Origin: Geitlerinema sp. S16
Lineage (GTDB): Bacteria > Cyanobacteriota > Cyanobacteriia > Cyanobacteriales > Geitlerinemataceae
Direction of reading: 5' to 3'
NCBI GenBank assembly: GCA_011390275.1
Contig: JAABST010000017.1
Coordinates: forward strand, 1 to 64,000
Length of the DNA stretch: 64,000 nucleotides
Shown here: positions 1-9,477 of the stretch, one piece after another
Layout: each line of letters opens with the position of its first letter
How positions within the stretch are numbered: position 1 is the first letter of the stretch
Notes under the pieces: model-generated
Seen by the model: only the letters and a program-made list of their open reading frames with translations
What the model was told of the DNA's origin: nothing
The model's database searches: none
Made by a program: the position numbers and the translations under genes

Positions 1-92
1 TAGACCAGACGAGTACAGCCCAACGTTCGCCGCAACAGATTTTCTTGCTCGGCGGTTGGGTAGAAACGGTATCGGTAGGCTCGTTGAGTCAT
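1..92 (-). CDS. tnpB: IS200/IS605-family TnpB (OrfB), N-terminal fragment cut by window edge
   Basis: Read on the minus strand from an ATG at 90-92, the first 30 codons contain RAYRYRFYPTAEQENLLRRT followed by LGCTRLV. This is the characteristic start of TnpB/OrfB proteins of IS200/IS605 elements, the N-terminal helix-turn-helix part that precedes the RuvC-like nuclease domain. TnpB is an RNA-guided DNA nuclease that helps keep the transposon in place. Only the N-terminus lies in the window, so it cannot be said whether the gene is intact. The hairpin just upstream (122-138) fits an element end. The family is confident from the motif; activity is unknown. Confidence 0.8.
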   Translation of the reverse strand, partial: MTQRAYRYRFYPTAEQENLLRRTLGCTRLV

Positions 93-121
93 GCTTAAGT
101 TTTAGCGCATACACTGTAAAG

Positions 122-138
122 CCGTCCTAAAAGGACGG
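122..138. mobile_element. Hairpin at putative left end of the IS605-type element
   Basis: CCGTCCT-AAA-AGGACGG forms a perfect 7-bp stem with a 3-nt loop, 30 bp upstream of the tnpB start. Subterminal hairpins are the sites recognised by the TnpA transposase at IS200/IS605 ends, so this may be the left-end hairpin. The exact element boundary is not determined. Confidence 0.5.
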
Positions 139-296
139 GGTTTTAGACCCATTCTTCTGATAAACCCCTCTGGCGATCCTGGTACAAACGACTAAACTGG
201 ACGATAGAATCCTCCGCACGCTGCATTAGCGGATACCCTTCGTATTCTCAGAGTGTTTCCAGCGTTGAAAACTGTTCGGAACTCGCGCGACTTGTC

Positions 297-758
297 ATGA
301 CCCAATCGCCCCCGCCTACCACCCCATCTTCGGTTAATGACTTCGTGTCGTTGACTACGGTTCGCCTTCAGCCCAGCTATACCATTCCGATTGTTTTAGT
401 GCTGGCCGGGATTCCGCTTATCCTGCTCTCGCCTTGGTTGGCGGCTATTATTTCGCTGTTTGGCCTCTTTCTGATGATACAAACCAGCGCCATTCGGCTG
501 GAATTCACGGCGTCGGCTCTGGATGTGTTGCGCAATGGCGATCGCTTTCGTCAGTTTCCGTACAGCGATTGGCTGAACTGGAAAATCTTTTGGTCGCCGG
601 TTCCCATTTTGTTTTATTTTCGCGAAGTGAACAGCATTCACTTTCTCCCGGTTTTGTTCAATGCGGGCAAACTGCGAGAATGCCTCGATCGCCACGTACC
701 GCTCGATCGATTGCGTAATCCAAACGCGAGCGAACCCACGAACCCGCCTAAATCGTGA
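297..758 (+). CDS. DUF3119 family protein
   Basis: This 153-residue protein resembles the DUF3119 family, which is conserved in cyanobacteria; its function is unknown. After a Pro/Ser-rich N-terminus there are two closely spaced hydrophobic segments (about residues 29-62, including IPIVLVLAGIPLILLSPWLA), then a soluble part with aromatic-rich motifs (WLNWKIFWSPVPILFYFRE) and a C-terminal LRECLDRHVP segment. It is probably a small integral membrane protein. It lies 130 bp upstream of a DUF3086 gene on the same strand, a pairing I recall from other cyanobacteria, which suggests a shared role. The family call is from recall of the pattern, not a search. Confidence 0.7.
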   Translation: MTQSPPPTTPSSVNDFVSLTTVRLQPSYTIPIVLVLAGIPLILLSPWLAAIISLFGLFLMIQTSAIRLEFTASALDVLRNGDRFRQFPYSDWLNWKIFWSPVPILFYFREVNSIHFLPVLFNAGKLRECLDRHVPLDRLRNPNASEPTNPPKS

Positions 759-890
759 CCTTTAAATTGTGCGTAAATCGCGAGAATTTAGGATGATTCC
801 GGTCGTCGCACGCTAAATCATCGCGATTGATCTGTTCGATTGTTGTCCATTTGCTCTACCGTTAGTTAGTCGGCCCGATTTCGATATTCC

Positions 891-2855
891 ATGCCTAACC
901 GCCAGCCACCCAACGACCCAAATCTCGAACGCGACTTGTGGGGAGACGACGATCGCCCGACGATCGACCTCCAACGCAAACAGCGCGATGACCGCGCTGA
1001 CGTGAGCAATTGGGAGGATGAGGGCGAGACGAGTAACTGGGATGATGCGGACGATTACGGTCGTGAGTACGATGAGCCTGGTTACGGATCAGGATCGACT
1101 ACGCCGAAATTCACGCAAGATTTCGATAATCATCCTGATCATTTCGATAATTCTGAGTCGAAGCCGCAGCCTAGTGCGGCTGTCAGCTCCGTCTCGAATA
1201 TTGGCAGTGCAAATATTGGCGATCCAGCGTTATTTGACGCGATCGAAGCTGAAGCCGTCAGTGAACAAAACGGCGAGGCTGGGTTCAACGATACGAATGA
1301 AGCCTCTCGACTCTCGGAAACTAACGCTTCAAGCGAAGCGGCGATCGTGAATACGCCGACTGATCGTAATCCTGTTGATTCCGTTGATCCAGATGTTCGC
1401 TCTCCGGAGCCATCCGAGCCGATCCATGAGTCGATCCAAAATTCGTCCGATCGTGGTGATGGTCTCAAATCGAGTTCAAGCGAGCCAGGGGGCGCGATGA
1501 TGCCACAGAGCGAAGGTGAAGCCGATTCAAGTCAAGCCGATTTAAGTCAAGCCGATTTAAACGAAATTGCGGCCAGTGACGCGATCGAAGCAGACGAGGC
1601 GGGTGAGGCAGACGAAGAAGAACCGGTTTATCAAGCTGATGATGCTGTGAGCCAGACCGTGGATCAAACGGTAAGCCCGATAGCGTTAAATGAGGATGTG
1701 GCGATCGTTGTGAGCGTGAGTGAGAGTGAGAGCGGGGCGTCGAGTGCGATGGTTGTAAATGATGACCTCGCAGCACGTGCGCAAGACCTGCGCCAAGAGA
1801 TTGCACAACTGCAAGCCCAAAAAAGCGAGCTTCAAGCCGACCTCAGTCGCCTTGTGCAGGAGTCTTTGCAGGATCTGAAAACTCAACGTCAGGAATTGCA
1901 AACGTCCGTCGAGAAACTCGAACGCCGTCAAGCTCGCATCCAAGAGGAAATGCAGACGACCTTCGCCGGAGCGTCCCAGGATTTAGCCGTTCGCGTGCAG
2001 GGCTTTAAGGAATACCTAGTGGGAAGCTTGCAGGATTTGAGCCTTGCGGCAGAACGCCTGAAGTTAGCCCCTGACGAAGATCCCAATCCACGCACCGCAC
2101 CGCGTGAACCTGTCGGACAACCCCGATCACCGCGTACTATTCCCCAAAATTCGAGCCGCGATCTTCGCAATCCACCACTCGCCCAACAGCCGCTACAGCC
2201 GTCACCGCCCCCACGCACAACCCGGCCTGACACAGCAGACCGCCAGCCTCCCGTTCGGAATGATCGTCCAAATGACCGTACCGACGATCCTAGCTTTGGC
2301 AAAAAAGGCTTTCAAGATCAAGCCAGCCTTATCCGCTCAACCCTCGATCGTTACCGCGATCGTCCCGACTACTACGGCCCGCCGTGGCAACTGCGCCGGA
2401 CTTTTCAGCCCGTCCAAGCTGAACGTGTCTCCGACTGGTTTTTCAATCAAAGCGGGCGTGGCGTGGTGCGATCGATGGGGAGCCGCCTGCAAAATATCTT
2501 GATCGCATCGACCACCATTTCGATTCTGCGTGGTGTCTACGATAAACGTTTGCGAACGCTCGTTCTCGCGAATAGCCCCGAGCGCTTAGGTGAGTGGCGT
2601 CGTGGTCTGCAAGACTGCCTGGGCATCACGCGCAATGATTTTGGCCCCGATCGCGGCATCACGCTGTTTGAAGATCCGATGCTGATGGCACAAAAGGCCG
2701 AACGTCTCGTAAAAGCCGGATGGTTGCCGCTGATTGTGATGGACGAATCCGAAGCCCAGCTTAATCTTTCGCTGCTTCAGTTCCCCCTATGGCTCGCCTT
2801 TGCCGCCGATCCAAACCGAGCGCAAAGTTTCGATCGCGATTGGATGGTTCGCTAA
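891..2855 (+). CDS. DUF3086 domain protein with long acidic N-terminus
   Basis: The protein has 654 residues. Residues 1 to about 285 are low-complexity and acidic (Asp, Glu, Ser), including a local repeat, SSQADLSQADL. A coiled coil (about 290-380, LRQEIAQLQAQKSELQADLS) and a Pro/Arg-rich linker (about 395-465) follow. The C-terminal 180 residues are the conserved part (YYGPPWQLRRTFQPVQAERV, then SRLQNILIASTTISILRGVYD) and match what I know as DUF3086, a cyanobacterial family of unknown function. No catalytic motif is visible. It follows the DUF3119 gene and probably shares its transcript. The long acidic extension is far more variable than the conserved core and is probably disordered. Confidence 0.7.
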   Translation: MPNRQPPNDPNLERDLWGDDDRPTIDLQRKQRDDRADVSNWEDEGETSNWDDADDYGREYDEPGYGSGSTTPKFTQDFDNHPDHFDNSESKPQPSAAVSSVSNIGSANIGDPALFDAIEAEAVSEQNGEAGFNDTNEASRLSETNASSEAAIVNTPTDRNPVDSVDPDVRSPEPSEPIHESIQNSSDRGDGLKSSSSEPGGAMMPQSEGEADSSQADLSQADLNEIAASDAIEADEAGEADEEEPVYQADDAVSQTVDQTVSPIALNEDVAIVVSVSESESGASSAMVVNDDLAARAQDLRQEIAQLQAQKSELQADLSRLVQESLQDLKTQRQELQTSVEKLERRQARIQEEMQTTFAGASQDLAVRVQGFKEYLVGSLQDLSLAAERLKLAPDEDPNPRTAPREPVGQPRSPRTIPQNSSRDLRNPPLAQQPLQPSPPPRTTRPDTADRQPPVRNDRPNDRTDDPSFGKKGFQDQASLIRSTLDRYRDRPDYYGPPWQLRRTFQPVQAERVSDWFFNQSGRGVVRSMGSRLQNILIASTTISILRGVYDKRLRTLVLANSPERLGEWRRGLQDCLGITRNDFGPDRGITLFEDPMLMAQKAERLVKAGWLPLIVMDESEAQLNLSLLQFPLWLAFAADPNRAQSFDRDWMVR

Positions 2856-2921
2856 GACCGCGTTAAGGCCGCGTAGCGCCAGCTTCCAGCTCGCTCGCAA
2901 CCCCAATGATTGCGCTGCCAA

Positions 2922-3332
2922 TCACGAATCCTCATCCGACGGTAGCGCCGTCACATCAATCACATCCACCACATTTACATCCACGACATTCACATCGATC
3001 GTCCCCGACTGTGCTTGCCGCATAAATTTCCCTTCGCTGACGCTGAGGTGCTCACCACAGTTTGGGCATTGCAAATCCATCTCGTTCACACCCGTCAGCT
3101 CAAAACCGCAGGACGGACAGGCCGCCTGAATCAAATTTTTCTTCACCCACCATTGCGTAAACAGCAGCGCCACCACCGGCAACGCGGCCAAAACAATAAT
3201 CACAACGAGTAACGATTTAATCAGCCCGCCCAGCCCGATCGCGCCCAGCACCCACGCCAGCAGCACAAAAAATAGAATGGAATTGAGGCTCGGAAGTTGG
3301 AGCTGAAGCTGTTTTAAACGGTTGGGATTCAT
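2922..3332 (-). CDS. Membrane-anchored zinc-ribbon protein, unknown function
   Basis: This 136-residue protein has two hydrophobic segments near the N-terminus (about residues 15-35 and 38-60). They are followed by a zinc ribbon with two CxxC knuckles, CPSCGFEL and CPNCGEHL, separated by about 13 residues. The C-terminal tail contains a small internal repeat (VDVNVVDVNVVDVIDV). This suggests an integral membrane protein with a cytoplasmic or lumenal metal-binding ribbon. The partner is unknown. It converges on the DUF3086 gene with a gap of 66 bp. No specific family name can be supported. Confidence 0.65.
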   Translation of the reverse strand: MNPNRLKQLQLQLPSLNSILFFVLLAWVLGAIGLGGLIKSLLVVIIVLAALPVVALLFTQWWVKKNLIQAACPSCGFELTGVNEMDLQCPNCGEHLSVSEGKFMRQAQSGTIDVNVVDVNVVDVIDVTALPSDEDS

Positions 3333-3713
3333 GGCAATTCTAAATCTAGACCCCTCGGCGACGAGGATGGACAGGCGTTCGGGCGAGGCTGGTTTGCATC
3401 AACACGCGATGTAAATCAGCCTGGGATCATTTTAGAAGGCGACGGAAACACGACTGAAGGTGAGATATCGCGAATCGACAGGATGTGATGCAATTTCGCT
3501 GCGGTGCTGCCGTCGTACCCACAAAAACGTTAGGATAAGTTTGCGAAAGCCAGCGAGTCTATGCACGAGTTTTCGGTGGTGTTTCACCGCGATCATCGCG
3601 CCTCGCCGTAACAATTTCGTGAAAATCTCACAACCAGTTCACTGTATTCCCGACCCCGTTGCTTTCATGTCTGCTAGTGAAGCGGGCGGTTCGACCAGGA
3701 GTTTCTCGAAGCC
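3333..3713. other. Intergenic region without recognisable gene
   Basis: These 381 bp separate the divergent zinc-ribbon and Fe-S carrier genes, so both promoters must lie here. Short ORFs run through it on both strands, but none resembles a protein family or has a convincing ribosome binding site. No known structured RNA was recognised. Confidence 0.5.
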
Positions 3714-4130
3714 ATGACCCAAACCGATACCCAAGCATCAGCTCCCAACGCTACGCTCTCCGAACCCAGTACCGAGACTCAGGCCAAGCCCCTTCCTCAA
3801 CGCGGCATCCAAATGAGCGAAGCCGCTCTGAAACAAGTGAAGGCGCTCCGAGAACAGCAGGGTAAGGATTTGTGTTTGCGGGTGGGTGTGCGTCAGGGCG
3901 GCTGCTCGGGGATGTCCTACGCGATGGATTTTGAAGATCCCAGCAATATTCGTGAAGGCGACGAAGTCTTTGATTACGAAGGCTTTCAGGTGGTCTGCGA
4001 TCCCAAAAGTATGCTGTACCTCTATGGCCTGATGTTGGACTACAACACGGCCTTAATCGGCGGCGGCTTTACGTTTACCAATCCCAACGCGACCCAAACC
4101 TGCGGCTGCGGCAGCTCCTTTGCGACATAA
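3714..4130 (+). CDS. sufA: A-type iron-sulfur cluster carrier (HesB/IscA/SufA family)
   Basis: This 138-residue protein has the full signature of A-type Fe-S carriers: the first Cys in [10 protein letters not shown] (about residue 63) and the C-terminal CGCG pair in QTCGCGSSF. These three cysteines bind a 2Fe-2S or 4Fe-4S cluster that is passed to apo-proteins. The first 30 residues are a variable Thr/Pro-rich leader. The central [17 protein letters not shown] segment is typical of the cyanobacterial IscA/SufA protein. The gene stands alone, away from sufBCDS. Cyanobacteria often hold two paralogues named IscA and SufA, and the choice of symbol between them is uncertain. Confidence 0.88.
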   Translation: MTQTDTQASAPNATLSEPSTETQAKPLPQRGIQMSEAALKQVKALREQQGKDLCLRVGVRQGGCSGMSYAMDFEDPSNIREGDEVFDYEGFQVVCDPKSMLYLYGLMLDYNTALIGGGFTFTNPNATQTCGCGSSFAT

Positions 4131-4227
4131 TTCGTGATATTTGCGTGCGATCTCCGTGATCTTCACGTGAAGATCACGATCGACTCATCCGGTCGGTTGT
4201 AGCATCGTGGTATTCTTTCAGCCGAAT

Positions 4228-4273
4228 CAAAACGCTCTAAGTTTTTAGATGATTAGATACTTAGAGCGTTTTG
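4228..4273 (+). terminator. Perfect 14-bp inverted repeat downstream of sufA
   Basis: CAAAACGCTCTAAG at 4228-4241 is exactly repeated in inverse at 4260-4273, with an 18-nt loop. The distal arm ends in TTTTG. It is about 100 bp after the sufA stop and before the next gene, so it is probably a terminator or a transcript 3' stem. A TTG start for the next gene would lie inside the stem, which argues for the downstream ATG. Confidence 0.55.
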
Positions 4274-4342
4274 GCGCGTTTAAGGCGCGATCCATTGCAC
4301 GCTTATCGCGATCGGCTAGACCCGTCACGCCACTCATCGATC

Positions 4343-4756
4343 ATGACGACCACTGAAGAACTGTTTGAGAAAGGATTAGCTCGCTATCAGGCCGGAGAAG
4401 CGGCAAGTGAACTGATTCCTGTGTTTGAAGATATTTGCGATCGCGCCGCGAAAAACAGCGCCGCTTGGACGTGTCTGTCCTGGCTCTATCTGCTCGATGG
4501 CAAATCGAATGCGGCCTTCAAAGCGGCCTCCAAAGCGCTTAAGCTGCAACCGGGTGACCCTCAAACCTGTGTAAATCTCTCGATCGCCATGCTCGAAACC
4601 GGCAAGGCTGGCGTACGCCAGTACATCGAACGCGCCCAGCAGGTGCTCGGTATGTCCGAAGAGCTGCAACAGGAGCTGGCACAAAACTTTGAAGACGGCC
4701 TGAAGCGTCGCCCCGACTGGCCGGAGCTAGAGCGTGTGCGATCGTGGCTGGCCTAA
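4343..4756 (+). CDS. Small TPR-type protein
   Basis: The protein has 137 residues when started at the ATG at 4343. An upstream in-frame TTG at 4271 lies inside a hairpin and would add 24 basic residues without family character. The protein is helical, with a tetratricopeptide-like pattern (AAWTCLSWLYLLDGKSNAAF, then ALKLQPGDPQTCVNLSIAML), and is probably a protein-protein adaptor. Similar small TPR proteins are common in cyanobacteria, and none with a known role is recognised here. It is followed by a terminator-like hairpin, so it appears to be monocistronic. Confidence 0.65.
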   Translation: MTTTEELFEKGLARYQAGEAASELIPVFEDICDRAAKNSAAWTCLSWLYLLDGKSNAAFKAASKALKLQPGDPQTCVNLSIAMLETGKAGVRQYIERAQQVLGMSEELQQELAQNFEDGLKRRPDWPELERVRSWLA

Positions 4757-4837
4757 ACTCACCTAAGCTCAATTGAGTCGAGGTTTTAGCTCAGTCTTAA
4801 CGCTCGGTCTTGATTCATGGTTACCGATTGCCGACAT

Positions 4838-4861
4838 TTTTAGGGCGTGCCAGCCCTAAAA
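4838..4861 (+). terminator. Terminator-like hairpin after the TPR gene
   Basis: TTTTAGGGC-GTGCCA-GCCCTAAAA is a perfect 9-bp stem with a 6-nt loop, about 80 bp after the TPR gene stop and upstream of the next gene. A- and U-rich stem ends flank the GC core on both sides, so it could act in either direction. Confidence 0.55.
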
Positions 4862-4915
4862 CCTCAAATTTCAAGGCAAAATTGAGAGCGATCGAGCCTA
4901 AGGAGAATCTCATCG

Positions 4916-5587
4916 ATGGTCAGTCCCAATATTGGTAGCGGCATTGGTACCTACTTGCGTAAGCAAAGCCTGCTTTCAACCTACGAGCAGTACCGACCCC
5001 AGATCAAGACGGGCGACGTGATTGGATTTTCTGGAAATGCTGGTTTTTCCAAATTTATTCGCTGGGCAACGGGTTCGATGTACTCCCACGTCGGGATCGT
5101 ACTCAATGTCAATCTCACGTCTGGCGGAGATGACAGCGTCTTGGTCGTGGAATCACGCACGGATACCAAGGGAAAAGATGCTGCTGGGGCAAAACTGGTT
5201 AAGGGGGTGCAGCTTCATTGGCTCTCGAAGCGAATTTTAGGCTTTGATGGAGCGGCTTGGTTGTTCCCGCTCAAACAGCCGCTGAATCAAGACGGCGAAG
5301 CGAAGATGCAAGCGTGGCTGCGGCAAACCAACAATAAAATCGTGCCCTACGATTCGGTACAAACCCTTGGGGCGGGGCTAGATATGTTCGATCGCGTTGG
5401 GCTGACCTACTCGAACGAAGATCTCTCCACTCTTTTTTGCTCAGAACTCGTCGCGAAAGCGCTGCAAATTGCAGGCGTCGTTGATCCAAAACTAAATGCT
5501 TCGGAGCAAACCCCCAGCGATGTCGTGAACTATCCGATTTATGGCAAGCCGATCCAGTTCAAATCTGACTCAGACCCGATCGGCTAA
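4916..5587 (+). CDS. YiiX/YebB-like permuted NlpC/P60 (papain-fold) protein
   Basis: The protein has 223 residues. Motifs fit the circularly permuted papain-fold family that includes E. coli YiiX: GDVIGFSG near residue 33, the catalytic His in YSHVGIVL (His58) and the catalytic Cys in TLFCSELVAKAL (Cys175). Such proteins are presumed cysteine hydrolases or amidases acting on lipids or peptides; the substrate is not known. No signal peptide is evident, which suggests a cytoplasmic location. A good ribosome binding site (AAGGAG) precedes the ATG. A terminator-like hairpin follows (5675-5704). The His and Cys are both present, so an active enzyme is likely. Confidence 0.65.
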   Translation: MVSPNIGSGIGTYLRKQSLLSTYEQYRPQIKTGDVIGFSGNAGFSKFIRWATGSMYSHVGIVLNVNLTSGGDDSVLVVESRTDTKGKDAAGAKLVKGVQLHWLSKRILGFDGAAWLFPLKQPLNQDGEAKMQAWLRQTNNKIVPYDSVQTLGAGLDMFDRVGLTYSNEDLSTLFCSELVAKALQIAGVVDPKLNASEQTPSDVVNYPIYGKPIQFKSDSDPIG

Positions 5588-5674
5588 CCGGCGGCTAGTC
5601 GATGTTTGATCGGTGTTTGATCGGCATTGGCTGTGACGAACAAGCGGCGCAAGATGATCGCCGATCGACACAAG

Positions 5675-5704
5675 GCCGGACGACCGTCCCATCGTTCGGC
5701 TTTT
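5675..5704 (+). terminator. Probable intrinsic terminator of the YiiX-like gene
   Basis: GCCGGACGA-N8-TCGTTCGGC (9 bp with one G-U pair) is followed directly by TTTT. It lies about 90 bp after the stop codon. The remaining 220 bp up to secA hold no recognisable gene and presumably include the secA promoter and leader. Confidence 0.6.
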
Positions 5705-5925
5705 CGCGATCGGAGTGAGTGATACGATACTGGATACATAAAACAACACAATTAATCGATCAGCCGTCCTGGATACTCGGTGCGATCGTCCGTGCTTGCA
5801 GCCCAAAAACTTATAGCTCTGGTGGCTTGCATCTCGTTTGCACGACATTCAGAAACACCAGTTTTTTCTCATTATCTCGCCCTTCCTTGCTTTCCCTGAC
5901 GATCTCACACGATTTCTAACCGACG

Positions 5926-8745
5926 ATGTTAAAAGCTCTCTTCGGCGATCCGAACGATCGCAAACTTAAAAAATTTCAGCCTTACGTCACGGAGGTCAAA
6001 CTCTACGAAGAGGATCTAGCCGATCTCTCCGATGACGATTTAGCTGGAAAAACGAAAGAGTTTCAAGCGCGGTTAGCCAAAGCCGAGTCGCGTGAAGAGG
6101 AAAATGAGATTCTCGACGAGATTCTCCCCGAAGCGTTTGCAGTTGTCCGTGAAGCATCGAGCCGTGTGTTAGCGATGCGCCATTTTGATGTGCAAGTCCT
6201 GGGCGCGACCATCCTCCACACGGGTCAAATCGCCGAGATGAAAACCGGGGAAGGTAAAACCCTCGTTGCAACGCTGCCGTCGTATCTCAATGCGCTAGCG
6301 GGTCGCGGCGTCCATGTGGTCACGGTGAACGACTATCTAGCACGACGCGACGCGGAATGGATGGGTCAGGTGCATCGCTTCCTCGGTCTCTCCGTCGGTC
6401 TGATTCAGCAGGGCATGAGTCCCGCCGAGCGCCGTAAAAACTATGGCTGCGACATTACCTACTGCACGAACTCAGAGCTGGGTTTCGACTACCTGCGGGA
6501 CAATATGTCCACCTCGATCGAGGAGGTCGTTCAGCGTCCGTTTAACTACTGCATCATTGATGAAGTTGATTCGGTGCTGATTGATGAAGCGCGGACGCCG
6601 CTGATTATTTCGGGACAGGTCGATCGACCGGGTGAAAAGTATCTCAAGGCGGCGGAAGTGGCGGCGAAGCTGATTCGCGGCACGGAGGAAGAGCCAGAAG
6701 ATTACGAGGTGGATGAAAAAGCCCGTAACGTCTTGCTCTCCGATGAAGGCTTTGCTCGCGCGGAAGAACTGCTCGGCGTCACTGACCTATACGATCCAGA
6801 AGATCCCTGGGCGCACTATATTTTCAACGCGGTTAAGGCGAAAGAACTGTTCATCAAAGATGTGAACTACATCGTGCGCGATGGTGAAGTGACGATCGTG
6901 GATGAATTTACCGGGCGTGTCATGCCGGGTCGGCGCTGGAGCGATGGTTTGCACCAGGCGATGGAAGCGAAAGAAGACGTCGAAATTCAGCCGGAGACTC
7001 AAACCCTGGCCTCGATCACCTATCAAAACTTCTTCCTGCTCTATCCCAAGCTAGCGGGAATGACCGGGACAGCGAAAACCGAAGAGACGGAATTCGAGAA
7101 GATCTATAACCTGCAAGTGACGATCGTCCCGACCAACCGCAAGCCGCGCCGTCAGGATCTCGCTGACATGGTGTACAAAACCGAAGAATCGAAATGGCGA
7201 GCGGTTGCCCACGAGTGCGCCGACATGCACGAAACCGGGCGACCGGTTCTGGTCGGAACCACCAGCGTGGAAAAATCCGAGCTGTTGTCGCACCTGCTCA
7301 GTCAACTCAAAGTGCCACACCAACTGCTGAACGCGAAGCCGGAGAACGTCGAACGTGAATCGGAAATCGTCGCTCAGGCGGGACGCGGCGGTACGGTGAC
7401 GATCGCCACCAACATGGCCGGACGCGGCACGGATATTATCCTGGGCGGGAATGCCGAATACATGGCACGGCTCAAGGTGCGCGAATACCTGATGCCCCGC
7501 ATCGTCAAGCCCGAAGATGGCGGCCTGGGAATCACCGCTTCACAAAAGTCGCGTAAACAGGTGAAAGGTTTTAACGGTGCGGCGACGGTTGAGAAAACCT
7601 GGAAAGCATCGGCGGAAATTTTCCCGACGGATCTGCCCGCAGAGGTGGAGCAAGAGCTAAAAAACGTCGTTGATTTTGCGGTGAAGCAGTACGGCGAGCG
7701 CAGCTTACCGGAACTCGACGCTGAGGATCGGTTGGCGGTAGCGTCGGAAAAAGCGCCGACGGATGACCCGTTCATCCAGCAGCTACGCGATGTCTACAAT
7801 CGTGTGGTCAAGGTCTACGAAGCCTTTACCGACGCAGAACATGAGAAGGTGATTAACCTCGGTGGCCTGCACGTCATCGGCACGGAGCGCCATGAATCGC
7901 GCCGGGTGGATAACCAGCTCCGAGGTCGCGCCGGTCGTCAGGGTGATCCCGGTTCGACGCGCTTTTTCCTCAGTTTGCAGGATAATTTGCTGCGGATTTT
8001 TGGCGGCGATCGCGTGGCCGGTTTAATGAATGCCTTCCGCGTCGAAGAGGACATGCCGATCGAGTCGGGCATGTTAACCAAATCGCTGGAAAATGCCCAA
8101 AAGAAAGTCGAGACGTACTATTACGACATTCGTAAACAGGTCTTTGAGTATGACGAGGTGATGAACAACCAGCGGCGGGCGATTTATGCCGAGCGTCGCC
8201 GCGTGCTTGAAGGGGAAGACCTGAAAGAGCAGGTGGTCATCTATGCCGAAAAAACGATGGACGACATTGTTAACGCCTACGTCAATCCAGATTTGCCATC
8301 GGAAGAATGGAACCTGGAAAAGCTCGTCAGCAAGGTGCAAGAGTTTGTCTACCTACTCAATGAACTCGAAGCCTCGCAGATCGAAGATATGACGATGGAT
8401 GAGATCAAGTCGTTCTTACGTGAACAGGTGCGGATTGCCTACGATTTGAAAGAGGCGGAGGTGGATGCCATGCAGGCGGGTTTGATGCGCCAAGCCGAGC
8501 GGTTCTTCATTTTGCAGCGGATTGATACGCTCTGGCGCGAACATTTGCAGTCAATGGATGCGCTGCGAGAAGCCGTTGGTCTCCGTAGCTACGGCCAGAA
8601 AGATCCCCTGATCGAGTACAAGAGCGAAGGTTACGAGCTGTTCCTCGAAATGATGATCGACATTCGTCGCGATGTCGTTTACTCGCTGTTCCAGTTCCAA
8701 CCGCAAGCACAGCCCAGTGTGCGCGAGCCGTCAGCTTCAGCTTAG
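5926..8745 (+). CDS. secA: Preprotein translocase ATPase SecA
   Basis: This 939-residue protein is a full-length SecA, the motor that pushes unfolded preproteins through SecYEG at the plasma and thylakoid membranes. Visible motifs are GEGKT (Walker A, about residue 106), the [16 protein letters not shown] block (Walker B/DEAD), [11 protein letters not shown], and [10 protein letters not shown] with its arginine finger. The C-terminus ends in a Gln/Pro-rich tail without the Cys-rich zinc finger of E. coli SecA, as I recall for cyanobacterial and plastid forms. The start ATG opens [13 protein letters not shown], as in homologues. A strong terminator follows at 8781-8824, so it is probably transcribed alone. 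Confidence 0.97.
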   Translation: MLKALFGDPNDRKLKKFQPYVTEVKLYEEDLADLSDDDLAGKTKEFQARLAKAESREEENEILDEILPEAFAVVREASSRVLAMRHFDVQVLGATILHTGQIAEMKTGEGKTLVATLPSYLNALAGRGVHVVTVNDYLARRDAEWMGQVHRFLGLSVGLIQQGMSPAERRKNYGCDITYCTNSELGFDYLRDNMSTSIEEVVQRPFNYCIIDEVDSVLIDEARTPLIISGQVDRPGEKYLKAAEVAAKLIRGTEEEPEDYEVDEKARNVLLSDEGFARAEELLGVTDLYDPEDPWAHYIFNAVKAKELFIKDVNYIVRDGEVTIVDEFTGRVMPGRRWSDGLHQAMEAKEDVEIQPETQTLASITYQNFFLLYPKLAGMTGTAKTEETEFEKIYNLQVTIVPTNRKPRRQDLADMVYKTEESKWRAVAHECADMHETGRPVLVGTTSVEKSELLSHLLSQLKVPHQLLNAKPENVERESEIVAQAGRGGTVTIATNMAGRGTDIILGGNAEYMARLKVREYLMPRIVKPEDGGLGITASQKSRKQVKGFNGAATVEKTWKASAEIFPTDLPAEVEQELKNVVDFAVKQYGERSLPELDAEDRLAVASEKAPTDDPFIQQLRDVYNRVVKVYEAFTDAEHEKVINLGGLHVIGTERHESRRVDNQLRGRAGRQGDPGSTRFFLSLQDNLLRIFGGDRVAGLMNAFRVEEDMPIESGMLTKSLENAQKKVETYYYDIRKQVFEYDEVMNNQRRAIYAERRRVLEGEDLKEQVVIYAEKTMDDIVNAYVNPDLPSEEWNLEKLVSKVQEFVYLLNELEASQIEDMTMDEIKSFLREQVRIAYDLKEAEVDAMQAGLMRQAERFFILQRIDTLWREHLQSMDALREAVGLRSYGQKDPLIEYKSEGYELFLEMMIDIRRDVVYSLFQFQPQAQPSVREPSASA

Positions 8746-8780
8746 AGCGCTGTTTTAAGCGTTTGAACTGTATACAAACC

Positions 8781-8824
8781 AAGAGACCGGTGTAAGTTTT
8801 GAGACTAACATCGGTCTCTTTTTG
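8781..8824 (+). terminator. Intrinsic terminator of secA
   Basis: AAGAGACCG at 8781 pairs with CGGTCTCTT ending at 8820, with partial pairing inside the loop and a run of T after it. It lies about 35 bp after the secA stop. Confidence 0.75.
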
Positions 8825-9037
8825 GGTGGGTTAAGTTCAATGCGATCGAGATCACGCTTAATGTTCGGCTTCATCACCGATTATTGACGCCGCGATCGCC
8901 GATTTGTGACCGTGACATCACGCAAACAAGAGACGGCGATCGCAGCCTTTCGCTAGGGAACACGGGATACTGAAACACATCGGAGGACACTCCCCTCGCG
9001 ACACCAACTCTTCTGCATCGTTACCGCAGCCAAGACT

Positions 9038-9385
9038 ATGAACGCTTTTAAGATTGCTCTAACCCAACTCGATCCCATTTTGCTGGCGGAAGGTAGCCGT
9101 GGACGCTGCGTCGTTATCCTACAAAAAGTTTTACGACTCGCAGGCTCCTACGATGGCTTCGTTGATGGTATTTTTGGCGCAAAAACTCGCACGGCGATCG
9201 AGGTGCTACAAGCCTATTTTGAGCTTCCCGTGACGGGGATCTTCGACTCAAATCTTTGGTTTGCCCTCTCCTTCGATTTCACTGCGCCTGAATATATCAG
9301 CGAAGACTTAAAACAAATCGATCGATACTACCAGCCGAGTCAGATTCACCAACCGATGCAGTCGTCGAGTTCAGTCGCGGCATAG
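9038..9385 (+). CDS. Peptidoglycan-binding domain protein
   Basis: This 115-residue protein consists almost entirely of one PG_binding_1 domain: SRGRCVVILQKVLRLAGSYD, then GIFGAKTRTAIEVLQAYFEL and TGIFDSNLWFAL. The domain is a three-helix fold that binds peptidoglycan in many hydrolases. No catalytic domain and no clear signal peptide are present, so export is uncertain. It may modulate a hydrolase encoded elsewhere. It lies alone between secA and the convergent kinase-like gene. The domain call is fairly sure; the role is not. Confidence 0.75.
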   Translation: MNAFKIALTQLDPILLAEGSRGRCVVILQKVLRLAGSYDGFVDGIFGAKTRTAIEVLQAYFELPVTGIFDSNLWFALSFDFTAPEYISEDLKQIDRYYQPSQIHQPMQSSSSVAA

Positions 9386-9477
9386 TCCTCAGCACACTCA
9401 GCACGCATGTCTGAATCTGTCGATCTGATCGAAAGTAGTCTCACGGGTTCTAGCTCCGCAGGCGTCTGCTTCGCGAA

